Shown: positions 31,289 to 40,226 of the stretch, one piece after another
How positions within the stretch are numbered: the first letter of the stretch is position 1
Layout of the letters: each line of letters begins with the position of its first letter
Source: Fragilaria crotonensis
Lineage: Eukaryota > Bacillariophyta > Fragilariophyceae > Fragilariales > Fragilariaceae
NCBI GenBank assembly: GCA_022925895.1
Contig: JAKSYS010000157.1
Location: forward strand, 39,022-103,021
DNA length: 64,000 nucleotides
Direction of reading: 5' to 3'
Program-made: the position numbers and the translations under genes
Notes under the pieces: generated by a model
Seen by the model: the letters and a program-made list of their open reading frames with translations, nothing else
Database searches by the model: none
What the model was told of the DNA's origin: nothing

Positions 31289-33685
31289 ATGTCTGACGCT
31301 GATTCGGTGTTAGACTCCCTTATGGACGACGCGACTGGTGTCTCGTTTGTGGTGGTTTCGAGCGACGAGCGCGCTTCTCGTCACGCCTCGCCTTTGGGGG
31401 CGGCTCGTGTTGAGGGGGTGGTCAGAAGTGTGCAAGGTACGAAGTTAGGGGGCAAAATGTATTCGGTTGTAAGCGTTTCAGGTGTCGATCGTTCTGTTTG
31501 CTTTGGGCTTGTTGGCGCTGGTGGTGCATCGTTTTGTATCAAGAAGAACTGTGCAATTAGGTCGCATGAAGATATGAAAGTTTCGTTTCAAGGAAGTGCG
31601 GAAACTTGTATATTCATACGCCGTGGAGGGGTCAGTAATTCAAACATATTTTCGGAACCATGTGTCGATGAGCGTCAAGTTCCGACCGAGGTCAGAAGAG
31701 GGTGGATGACTCAGCAGATGACCCTTGGAGAATGGGCCCGAGCGTTTAGAGCTGTAGAAAACGCAGGGGATGCTGCAACGTCGGTGGAAGAGATAAAAAG
31801 GGAGGTAACGTTTTTGGAGGATACCTCTAACTTTCGTACGCCGTCGAAGAAGCGTAAGGAAGGAATGATGAACGTTGGAACTGAAGGTTTTCTAGACAAC
31901 CTTGACTTTGTTGGGCATGTCAGGACGCTCCCTGAAGACTTGACCAAAGAACTGGATGATGTGATCGGGGGAGCCATGGCAAAAGGTCTGCTGACAAGGA
32001 TAGTAGCTCGGCTCGAGTCTAGCATGGTGATTCAAGGGTCAGCACTAGAGGCGGTAGCTGAGTCAGTGTACAAGAGGTTTTTGACTAATGAACGGGATCT
32101 GCGAACGGTGTCTGGTGCAGTCCAAAATGTTCAGACGTCAGTCGGGCAACCCATTGAGTTGGATACCAGATTTGATGCACCTACACTTTGGAGCTCAACA
32201 TCGTTTGTGGCTGAAGAAGTGATTCGTGTGACGAATGGATTGGTTGCAATGGAAGGTGACTTGGCCCCATTGAAAGCAAGGTTGGAGACGGTAAATGAGG
32301 AATGTGGTCGATTGGTGAAAGCGGTACAGTCAGATAAGATGCTTAAAGTCCTGGTGATGGTGTCCACCAAAGTCAAGGAAGCATCAATGGAGATTGTGTC
32401 GTTGAAGGCCAAGGTGTCCGAGTTAGAGTCAGAAGTGAAGAGGTCAAAGGGTGCCAGCAGAAAACGAGTTAGCACCGTGGGAGGGTCTTCGTTTGGAGGT
32501 GGAGATGAAATTGACGAACTCATGGATATGTTTGGATCCACCGACGTAACAAAGGACAGGGCACTCAATGACTCATTGGTTACTCCTGAAAAGGGGGAGT
32601 GGGACGGCAGAGATAGGGTGAGAGAAACAGAAGATTTGATCACGAACTTAACCCATGACTTGAAATTGCTTGCAGCAGACGTGGTTATGCTTAAGGCGGG
32701 AGCGGAAGACAAGTCGGTCAAGTTCGCAGGATTGGGATGGAGATCTATTCTCGATTGTCAAGAATGGATCAAAGGGAATTTCCCTAGTCATCGATACGGT
32801 TTGATTATGGATCCCTTGTTGATGCTGGATCGGGTATTTGGTTCAGATGATGCAGAAGCGGATAGTCAGTTCAAGACTCTGGAGTCAAGAGTCAAGTTGA
32901 AGATAGCTACCGGGGCTGAAGCGGCAGCTATCAAAGCGTTGTACTTCAAGCGACCTCGACTTTTTCACAAAGGTCAAGTGTCCATGTCGACAGATCGCAA
33001 CAAATCAAAGCTCAACAAACTCACAGATCACAAGGTTTGGAAGGCAGGAGGTGAAGGAGTTCATACTTATGTTGTTCAGCGTATGAATTTATTGTTGTCA
33101 ACGATATCACAAGATATTGGACACGTGCTTGGGGGCGATCCCAAAGCCCAGTTGTTGGCTACTATGTGTTTAAACGCCACGATAACTTTTGTCACTCAAT
33201 TGCTGGCTTTCGTGGACACAATTTATGACAAGTTGGTTGTTGCGTCGAAGTTTACGGCGGAACAAGGCTGGTCGTTGACCATGAAGATCTTGGATAGGAT
33301 TTGCGAGGATTTATTCGCTCCAAAGGAAGGGGTGGCAGTTGCGATGAACGTGGAGGATCCCGCTTCAATATGCGCTCATATGCTATGGTCATGCTTCAAG
33401 ACCCATGACGTCATGGCTACTTATATGGAGTTTAATTTCGAAAACCACCCGGCTATATCTGCGGAATATGTGAAGTTCTTGGCCACAAATTCAGGATTTG
33501 ATAAAGTGGAGCGATTAGAAGCAACGGTCACTGGTATGAAGTCACAGGTGGACAAGGCTGCGACGGATGCGGCGAAGGCTAGGTCCATTGCTGACGGATC
33601 AGCCAGCGCAGCCTCGGCGACAGCTAAGGCACTTGCAGAGTTGGTTAAGCGAGTTGGTAAAGTCGAAGATAGAGGACACAAGTGA
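31289..33685 (+). CDS. E2 ORF1, gag-like protein
   Basis: 798 residues from the ATG just after A1. It is homologous to E1 ORF1 over its length, strongest from about residue 470 on (YGLIMDPLLMLDRVFGSDD, GAEAAAIKALYFKRPRLFHK). It has the same C-x11-C-x4-C-x4-H cluster near residues 71-95 and a C-terminal helix-forming, Ala-rich tail in place of E1's coiled coil. It ends in TGA at 33683-33685 with the frame open beyond. Function as the particle or RNA-binding protein is inferred from its place. Confidence 0.87.
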   Translation: MSDADSVLDSLMDDATGVSFVVVSSDERASRHASPLGAARVEGVVRSVQGTKLGGKMYSVVSVSGVDRSVCFGLVGAGGASFCIKKNCAIRSHEDMKVSFQGSAETCIFIRRGGVSNSNIFSEPCVDERQVPTEVRRGWMTQQMTLGEWARAFRAVENAGDAATSVEEIKREVTFLEDTSNFRTPSKKRKEGMMNVGTEGFLDNLDFVGHVRTLPEDLTKELDDVIGGAMAKGLLTRIVARLESSMVIQGSALEAVAESVYKRFLTNERDLRTVSGAVQNVQTSVGQPIELDTRFDAPTLWSSTSFVAEEVIRVTNGLVAMEGDLAPLKARLETVNEECGRLVKAVQSDKMLKVLVMVSTKVKEASMEIVSLKAKVSELESEVKRSKGASRKRVSTVGGSSFGGGDEIDELMDMFGSTDVTKDRALNDSLVTPEKGEWDGRDRVRETEDLITNLTHDLKLLAADVVMLKAGAEDKSVKFAGLGWRSILDCQEWIKGNFPSHRYGLIMDPLLMLDRVFGSDDAEADSQFKTLESRVKLKIATGAEAAAIKALYFKRPRLFHKGQVSMSTDRNKSKLNKLTDHKVWKAGGEGVHTYVVQRMNLLLSTISQDIGHVLGGDPKAQLLATMCLNATITFVTQLLAFVDTIYDKLVVASKFTAEQGWSLTMKILDRICEDLFAPKEGVAVAMNVEDPASICAHMLWSCFKTHDVMATYMEFNFENHPAISAEYVKFLATNSGFDKVERLEATVTGMKSQVDKAATDAAKARSIADGSASAASATAKALAELVKRVGKVEDRGHK

Positions 33686-33691
33686 CAAGAA
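33683..33691 (+). promoter_or_regulatory. Candidate UGA readthrough site between E2 ORF1 and ORF2
   Basis: The context is AAG-TGA-CAA-GAA. From the next codon the same frame is open for 1330 codons to 37675. The first in-frame ATG is at 33923, just inside the block conserved with E1 (YQRLKLTKRGHREA). Only two of the nine bases around the stop differ between E1 and E2 if the C(A/G)A codon is counted. Confidence 0.65.
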
Positions 33692-36600
33692 GAGGAGTAC
33701 GCTGATGAATCAAGTGAAGGAGAGACCAGAAAACCAATTGGTGGCCAGAGTAATCTTAGTAGAAGTAGGGTTGACGCCACTACTACTACTAGGGGTGCCT
33801 TGGCAACACGGAGACTTCAACTTGATCGAGGCGTCAGTGTGCTCTCTAGCTCGGATTCACCCGGAGTTCACTCATATCAGCGCCTCAAATTAACCAAAAG
33901 AGGACATCGCGAGGCATTTGTGATGAGGGTATGTGGAATTCGATTTGAAGGGCTCCCGTTTTGGTTGTGGACTATCAGATTGGCTGAATGGTCGGACATT
34001 TATATCACCGACACAGACGAAGTCAAACTCCGTCAGTATCACGCGACTACATGGGAGGTCATGAAGTCAAAACTCGTGATCATACAGGCAGAATCGGCGA
34101 AAACCATGCCTGTGGACGTGTGGCTCGTGAGCGGAACTCGGGCATTCGTAATGGCCCACCAGAAATCATCAGGGTCACCTATGGTATGCTGGATTTCGGA
34201 TGGCGCTCGGAGAAAACCACCCGACTCAGATGGGTGTACATGGATGAACATCTCCCATGCAATGGTGGGTGGGGTGACTAAAGCAACGGGCATTTTCGGA
34301 ACGATGAGGATGATTCGGGTGGAAATCCAAGAGGATCCTATTCGACGCTTGATTGACCATGTTATAAAGTATTCACAGCGCCCCGAACCCTGCCGTCTTC
34401 CAGTTACAGAGCCACATTACACAATTGCGGACCGGTTGTCACTGGGCAGACTTGATTTACCGGTTGTGTTTGCAAGTGGCTTTTCTCGAACGGGGTGGGG
34501 ACAACGCTCGTTGGGTCCATCTGAGTTGGCACATGCGTTTGACTTGCCCAGTTTTGTGGGATGGGAACTGGTCGAAGCGAGTAAGATGGTTCCCATTCAT
34601 ATGTTTCGGGTGGTGTTAGACGCAGTGCTGGCGAGCTTTCTTGGGCAGGAGTCGTGTCAGGAGAGAGCTGGAAGCCGTGTGAAACGAGAACCCGTGCCAT
34701 CACAAGTATTGCACCAAAACACCTGTGTGGTACAGCCACTACCACTGGATCGGGTGTGGTTGCCGAAGTTAAAGCTTTGGCTCCCGGGGTCATGGACGGA
34801 CATTGTGATTGCCGACAAGGCGGTGAAGTCCGACAATGCCGAGGTTGATTTTCATCCATGGAATCAACGGATTATGCTGGTTCTCCCGTGTCCACGACAT
34901 ACGATTGTTACGTTTGAAGAATTCGCTTTGCGGGTGTGGCGACGTAGTTTGACCAGCTCATTTTTAAGCTACATGTCGCAGCAATATGGGTCAGAATGGG
35001 TGAACAAGGAGCGCTTCGGACGGAAAAGAGACTCATTGGTGAGTGCGCCGCGGCAGGGACTGGGGTCATCTGGGAAGCGATGCAGGGTTCTCAGGCCTGG
35101 CTGGGCGGAGAACATGGAGGGGGGTGTAAGTACCGACGTGTCGATAGCAGGTATTAACGCGCTGTACTCGACGGAGGCACTTATGTTTGAGTCAGAAGAA
35201 ATCAAACGCGACATCACAAAGGGACGTTTGATCTTTGAGCAAGTGTTGAAGAGCAAGTGGTGGGAGTGGACTTACGGTTCGTCGCTGTTCTTTTGGCGCT
35301 GGAATGGTAAGGATCAAGTGACCGCAGCACGCGACGGGATGCGGATGTATGTTTTGAGTCCCCTACCCATCGGTCGGAAGCGGGCAACAAGAGTCAAGCT
35401 AAGTCCAGTTGTCCAGGCATTGGTGGCCGAAAAGATCGAGGGAATGTGCAAACGATACTACCTGGAATCGACAGGCCATGTGGCCAACTCTTTGGACTAC
35501 TTTGCCGTACCAAAGGGTGAGGCCGATATTCGGGTGGTGTTTGATGGATCATCTTGTGGGTTAAATAAAACTCTGTGGGCGCCAAATTTCTTTTTGCCTT
35601 CGGCAACGTCGGCATTGATGCTGATGTCATTTGGAACGTGGATGGCGGATATGGATTTTGGGGAAATGTTTCATAATTTCCCCATGGAAGAGCGTATGCG
35701 TAGATGCGCTGGAGTGGAGCTTGAATCAGGAGCACGTGGGGGCGGTAGGTCATTCAAGATGTTGAGGTGGACTAGATTGTTCATGGGTATGCGACCTAGT
35801 CCATACAATGCGGTGAGATACTATTATTGGGGTGAAGCATTCGCTAGGGGAGACCCGGGTCTATCTAGCAACCCCATGGGATATGACTGCATCCGCTTGA
35901 ATCTACCCGGGATGGCACAGTTTGATCCGATGCTTCCAAAAGTGATGAAATGGAAATCAGAACTAGGGGTCGTGGCGGGAGATGTTTTGACGTTTGTCGA
36001 TGACGTGCGGATTACGGGATACTCCAAAGAGAACTGTCATGAGGTACATCGGCAGTTCGCAAGTCGAATTCAGTATCTCGGGATGCAGGATGCACCAAGA
36101 AAGTTCCGTCCCCCATCGCAGTCACAAGCAGGGGCATGGACAGGAACCATTTTCAAAATCACGTCGCAATCCATATCAAAGTCGGTGTCTCAAGAAAAAT
36201 GGGAAAAAGGGAAAATGATGATAAATCAGCTGCAGCAGTTGTTGGATTCAGAGAAGTCCGGTCGACCTTCCATTAATCGCAAACAATTAGAGAAAGAGAC
36301 AGGATTCTTGAATCATTTGTCTATGACGTATGAAGTGGTTATCCCTTACCTAAAGGGTTTTTATTTGACTCTAAATTCGTGGAGACCTCAACGCGACGAG
36401 GGGGACTGGAAGGTGTCAGACAAAAGGTGGAAACAAATGCTGTTCTCACGGCACGAACGCGGGGAGATCTCGGAGGCCGAATTGGACATGGAGCTGTTTG
36501 GGAAGGAGGAGTTGACGGTCCCGCAAATGGTGACAGCAAGTATAAGCTTGATCAGCGATGTTAAGGCTTTGACTGCCATTTTTGCGCCAAGGGTGGTCCC

Positions 36601-37675
36601 TGTGGTTGGAGTACGATCCAAACACGTAATCACCGTCGTTTACGGGTTCGGTGACGCTTCTGGCACAGGACTCGGAGCGACGTTCACCTGCGGTTCGGGC
36701 CTGAACTTCCGGATAGGAGTTTGGGGTTCCAAGGAAGACACGGAATCCTCAAATTGGAAGGAATTCACTAATGTGGTGGAGGCGTTGGAAGAGGAGGAAG
36801 CAGAAGGTCATTTAGATAACGCAGAAGTGTTCATGTTTACGGATAATTCAACTGTTGAATCCTGCGTGTCGAGAGGATCTTCGTCATCGGCAAAACTGTT
36901 GGAGTTGGTGATCAGGATTCAAGCTTTGTCAATGAGAGCAGGAATCAAGATCAACGTTTTCCACATCGCCGGCACAAGGATGATCGCCCAAGGAACAGAC
37001 GGGGTCTCGAGAGGATTCCTGGGTCACGGAGTCATGGATGGTGAAATGATGAGTGCATACGTACCAATCCAACTGTCTTCAGTGGAGAGGTCGCCAACGC
37101 TGTTGTTGCCATGGATTCGAGAGTGGGCAGGGAAAGAGTCCACCTTATTATCTGAGATGGGTTGGTTTCAAGAAGGCCACGACATAGAGGGTTGGGATGC
37201 GGAAAAACGAGATGGGTTTTCACGACCTACTATTGCAGCGAGAAGGAAGACTTTCATTTGGGCCCCTGCTCCGATGGCAGCTGAGGTGGCGTTGGCTGAG
37301 ATGCGGAAAGCACGAATAAAACGTCAGCAGTCATGCCACATATTCGTTTGTCCTCGTTTGTGCACCTGTCAATGGTTGCGCCACTTGTATAAAGCTGCTG
37401 CTGATTTTGTGTTCGAGGTCCCAGTGGGATCAAAGATGTGGTCAAGCTCTATGCATGAACCGTTGCTAATTGGCATTCTCTTCCCATTCATCAGAGTTAA
37501 GCCTTGGCAGTTGCGAGGCACCCCTAAGATGTACGCAATGGGAAGGGAACTGCGTCAAGTGTTCAAAGAAGCGCCAGTGGACGCAAGCAATCTTCTGCGC
37601 GAATTTTGGACATGCTGTGTCAACCTTAAAGATCTGTCGGAACCTGTGGTGCGGAAGCTGCTATACTTCAAGTAG
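33686..37675 (+). CDS. E2 ORF2, reverse transcriptase-RNase H
   Basis: An uninterrupted frame downstream of, and in phase with, ORF1; the non-AUG portion (33686-33868) is not conserved with E1, and conservation begins at YQRLKL. The reverse transcriptase has DIRVVFDGSSCGLNKTLWAP near 35520, motif A ADMDFGEMFHNF and catalytic FVDDVR near 35993. The RNase H Asp-Glu-Asp-Asp set is complete (GFGDASG near 36645, WKEF, FTDNSTVE near 36836, GTDGVSRG near 36992). The following 200 residues carry HIFVCPRLC and ADFVFEVPVG, the module typically between RNase H and recombinase in DIRS-like polyproteins. No protease or methyltransferase was recognised. The C-terminal 68 codons overlap ORF3. Confidence 0.9.
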   Translation, partial: QEEEYADESSEGETRKPIGGQSNLSRSRVDATTTTRGALATRRLQLDRGVSVLSSSDSPGVHSYQRLKLTKRGHREAFVMRVCGIRFEGLPFWLWTIRLAEWSDIYITDTDEVKLRQYHATTWEVMKSKLVIIQAESAKTMPVDVWLVSGTRAFVMAHQKSSGSPMVCWISDGARRKPPDSDGCTWMNISHAMVGGVTKATGIFGTMRMIRVEIQEDPIRRLIDHVIKYSQRPEPCRLPVTEPHYTIADRLSLGRLDLPVVFASGFSRTGWGQRSLGPSELAHAFDLPSFVGWELVEASKMVPIHMFRVVLDAVLASFLGQESCQERAGSRVKREPVPSQVLHQNTCVVQPLPLDRVWLPKLKLWLPGSWTDIVIADKAVKSDNAEVDFHPWNQRIMLVLPCPRHTIVTFEEFALRVWRRSLTSSFLSYMSQQYGSEWVNKERFGRKRDSLVSAPRQGLGSSGKRCRVLRPGWAENMEGGVSTDVSIAGINALYSTEALMFESEEIKRDITKGRLIFEQVLKSKWWEWTYGSSLFFWRWNGKDQVTAARDGMRMYVLSPLPIGRKRATRVKLSPVVQALVAEKIEGMCKRYYLESTGHVANSLDYFAVPKGEADIRVVFDGSSCGLNKTLWAPNFFLPSATSALMLMSFGTWMADMDFGEMFHNFPMEERMRRCAGVELESGARGGGRSFKMLRWTRLFMGMRPSPYNAVRYYYWGEAFARGDPGLSSNPMGYDCIRLNLPGMAQFDPMLPKVMKWKSELGVVAGDVLTFVDDVRITGYSKENCHEVHRQFASRIQYLGMQDAPRKFRPPSQSQAGAWTGTIFKITSQSISKSVSQEKWEKGKMMINQLQQLLDSEKSGRPSINRKQLEKETGFLNHLSMTYEVVIPYLKGFYLTLNSWRPQRDEGDWKVSDKRWKQMLFSRHERGEISEAELDMELFGKEELTVPQMVTASISLISDVKALTAIFAPRVVPVVGVRSKHVITVVYGFGDASGTGLGATFTCGSGLNFRIGVWGSKEDTESSNWKEFTNVVEALEEEEAEGHLDNAEVFMFTDNSTVESCVSRGSSSSAKLLELVIRIQALSMRAGIKINVFHIAGTRMIAQGTDGVSRGFLGHGVMDGEMMSAYVPIQLSSVERSPTLLLPWIREWAGKESTLLSEMGWFQEGHDIEGWDAEKRDGFSRPTIAARRKTFIWAPAPMAAEVALAEMRKARIKRQQSCHIFVCPRLCTCQWLRHLYKAAADFVFEVPVGSKMWSSSMHEPLLIGILFPFIRVKPWQLRGTPKMYAMGRELRQVFKEAPVDASNLLREFWTCCVNLKDLSEPVVRKLLYFK
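37470..37526 (+). promoter_or_regulatory. Candidate +1 frameshift window, E2 ORF2 to ORF3
   Basis: The ORF3 frame opens right after a TAA (37467-37469), and its conserved Cys block starts at 37527. A ribosome moving from ORF2 to ORF3 must shift +1 in these 57 nt; E1 has exactly the same 57-nt window (23790-23846) after the same TAA. No AUG exists in the ORF3 frame here. Shared features in both copies are CTC-TTC-CC and CCC/CCT-AAG at the end. The exact shift site is not determined. Confidence 0.45.
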
Positions 37676-39047
37676 TCGTCCGTCTTTCTACATGGCAGCT
37701 GGGGATCAACCCATTGCCGAAAAGGACGATGAAGACAGAATCTTATCTGGATGGGCCCCCAGAAAGTCAGACATGGGTCGCTTTACCTCAGCAAGAAACG
37801 GGGACAATTTGATGGTTCCATTCGAATGCGATTTTTGTGTGTTCGGTAAATTGTTCGACCACGAGCCGTCGTTATCGAACGAGAAGGATGTGTTTGCCAT
37901 GGCCTGCATTCGTCGAGTGATATTGGACGCCTTCTGGAGTCGGGCAAGGTCAACTGTCGACGCGAATACAGCCAAAGTCCGTGAAGGTCTATGTTTATCG
38001 AGGGAAATGGGAATGCGGGGACCAGCCGAAGCCCCTGGACCACTACCCAAGACGGACCATTGTGGTTATGAAGTTGCGATTCAAATTGTGGTGGCATCGT
38101 TAGGGTCTGGAAGATACTCTGAGACACACAAGCAATGGGACACGGTGCGCCGGTTTCGATCGGCGTATTCCAACCAAGTCAGAGCCGCTCGAGATGCAAA
38201 TTCCAACCCTATCGTTCTAACAGACGCCGAGGGTAAATCCTATCAGCGCATTGGTCGAGATGCGTGCGGTTCACTCTGGTTCGCAAGGTTCACTCTAGGT
38301 TGTCGGAAGAGGATGGGCCAAGACTGGCGTCCAAACCAAGCAATCAGCATAGGACTAGTTCATGAGTTGTTACGTAAGACCGAGGAGCGAGCAAAGAGAG
38401 AGCGGGATTTAAACGGACGTCAGAAGTGGGTGCTTGCCGGAGGGTACTTTTGTATTTGCTTTGTATTGTCATTAAGGAGTCCTGAAGGTTTAATGGCAGA
38501 TCTCGAGGGATTAATCCGATACAACGTCGAAGCTGAGGGCGGAGAAGTCGTGATCGCGCTATTGGGACGCTTCAAGGGTGAGCACCACGCGAAGCAGCAT
38601 CTGCTTCCATCCAAAGGCACGACGGGATCAGGAATCCGAGTGAGTTTATGGGTGCGGCGAATGATGGCGGTTCATCGAGCGGCAAGAAGAACGACAGGAC
38701 CGGTTTTTGTCAATCAAGAAGGGTATCAATCATCAACAGCGGAGATGAATGAGTTGTTCTTACAAGTCCTGGCAGAGATTTACGATGAGCAACCTGCGTT
38801 ATTCAGTGTCGAGGTCAAAAGTGCGAGCGATTTACCCGACAAGTTTAATGTGTTCAGGTCGTTTCGTCGGGGTTCAGAGTCAAGGGCAGTCTCAATGAAA
38901 GTGACAGAGGCCGACCGGTACATCGTGAATCGATGGAAGAAGAAGGAGGCAGCGGGCGCTAACAAAACGTCGCATGCTATTGACCAGCATTATGTGGACA
39001 TAACTCTGGTGAAAGACGCTTTCATGAGATACACGGACGCTATGTGA
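37470..39047 (+). CDS. E2 ORF3, Cys-rich N-terminus plus tyrosine recombinase
   Basis: The open frame covers 525 codons without a start AUG before the conserved part; the only early ATG (37692) lies after the Cys block and is absent in E1. The N-terminus carries CTQWEGNCVKC, FCANFGH and WCGSCY, a probable zinc-binding cluster. Next comes VPFECDFCVFGKLF with another Cys pair and LDAFWSRARSTVDANTAKV. The tyrosine recombinase has box I Arg in LSLRSPEGL (near residue 332), box II RSFRRGSESRAV (near 462; His replaced by Arg) and the Tyr of QHYVDITL (near 505). It should insert a circular cDNA at TCCT by strand exchange. The overlap with ORF2 and lack of AUG suggest a fusion product. Confidence 0.88.
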   Translation: MAFSSHSSELSLGSCEAPLRCTQWEGNCVKCSKKRQWTQAIFCANFGHAVSTLKICRNLWCGSCYTSSSRPSFYMAAGDQPIAEKDDEDRILSGWAPRKSDMGRFTSARNGDNLMVPFECDFCVFGKLFDHEPSLSNEKDVFAMACIRRVILDAFWSRARSTVDANTAKVREGLCLSREMGMRGPAEAPGPLPKTDHCGYEVAIQIVVASLGSGRYSETHKQWDTVRRFRSAYSNQVRAARDANSNPIVLTDAEGKSYQRIGRDACGSLWFARFTLGCRKRMGQDWRPNQAISIGLVHELLRKTEERAKRERDLNGRQKWVLAGGYFCICFVLSLRSPEGLMADLEGLIRYNVEAEGGEVVIALLGRFKGEHHAKQHLLPSKGTTGSGIRVSLWVRRMMAVHRAARRTTGPVFVNQEGYQSSTAEMNELFLQVLAEIYDEQPALFSVEVKSASDLPDKFNVFRSFRRGSESRAVSMKVTEADRYIVNRWKKKEAAGANKTSHAIDQHYVDITLVKDAFMRYTDAM

Positions 39048-39242
39048 TTGAGTGGTCAGGGAGCCAAGCACCATCATGATGGGTGGTTGCAAGGTGCTGA
39101 TCAGGATGCCGACATGTGTCAGGTTTCCCGAACGCAAAGTTAGTTGAAAGCTTGCGGGAGCTCAGATGTCGATCACATCAGCAAGCATTAAACCAAACCC
39201 TGCCTTGTCTCAAGGGTGGGTACCAAGGTGGTTCTCGTGGTG

Positions 39243-39746
39243 GGGGGTTTCGAGTTCGAAGTCCGGGTTATAAGTTCCATGGCTATAACTCGGACTTGAT
39301 TGTTTTCTATCTCGGACTGATCGATCGGGCAGTAGTCTCCTCCTCGAAGGAGACGACTCGCTCGAGCAGGTATATTTCCTCCTAATTTCATTCCCGCTTG
39401 GCCGTCGACTTAAGTCCGACAAGATGGGATTGAAATGGGACTCAAGGAGAACAACCCTTTCAGGTCAGGACAGGAACGTTTCATGAACCCATGCAACGAT
39501 GCATGACCTGAGGAGGTTAAAATACGGACTATCACAGCCGTACTGGGCTACTGTCCCCCCATTACACTGGCCGCTGCACACTACCTATGTGCAACGATCT
39601 ATGAGATATCATCAACATCAACCGCAGAAAGCCAACCACCAATCAGTAGGTGGTTTGCGTTTGCGGGTGGCTAGGTTATTACTAACTAGTCGGAACAATA
39701 ATTATTTGAGTTACAAGCTTACCGTCGAACGTAAAAACAGAATCCT
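39243..39746 (+). repeat. E2 direct repeat B1
   Basis: 504 bp, starting GGGGGTTTCGAGTTCGAAG and ending ACAGAATCCT. It lacks the GCAA found in B2 near 40460 and has TTCGAG where B2 has TTCCAG. Confidence 0.93.
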
Positions 39747-40171
39747 CCGCGTACCTACTGGTCAAGATGGATACTGTTGCACAAAAGACGGAACTCTGGT
39801 AACTACGAATTAATATTGATTCGATTGACATTCTCTCCGCTTTCTTACACATCTCGTTGTCGCACAAAAAGATTCCATCGTGACGTATTCGACATTGATG
39901 GTTTACAACCTATCAAGACTGAATTCTTGTGCGAGTCACCGAAGTGGAAGAATTGGGCTTCTAGAGAATTACTATGATCCAAGCCATCAGGCTACTCGAA
40001 GACTGCCCTTACCGATGGAAACCAGTTACTAGGAAGAACTCAGTTACCGGTTACTTGAGGGAAAGGGCAGCAGGACGATTCATCGTCCACTCTTTTTGGC
40101 TCTAGCCTTTATCTTCGGACCGTACATCCAAGGCCTATCGCTAGCGAAGCCATCAAGCAGATTTTCTTTTC
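39743..40171 (+). repeat. E2 direct repeat A2
   Basis: 429 bp copy of A1 joined to B1 at TCCT. It is followed by a 55-nt linker that begins with the same C-rich 20 nt as in E1 and contains the inverted repeat CCTCCGGG...CCCGGAGG. Confidence 0.95.
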
Positions 40172-40226
40172 CCCACCCACCATCCCTTTCTTCTTTCCTC
40201 CGGGCCGGGCTTGCTTCTTTCCCGGA

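Noticed and set aside
37692-37694. ATG at 37692 as the ORF3 start
   Set aside because: It would remove the conserved Cys block and is absent at the matching place in E1; it remains possible for a shorter product.
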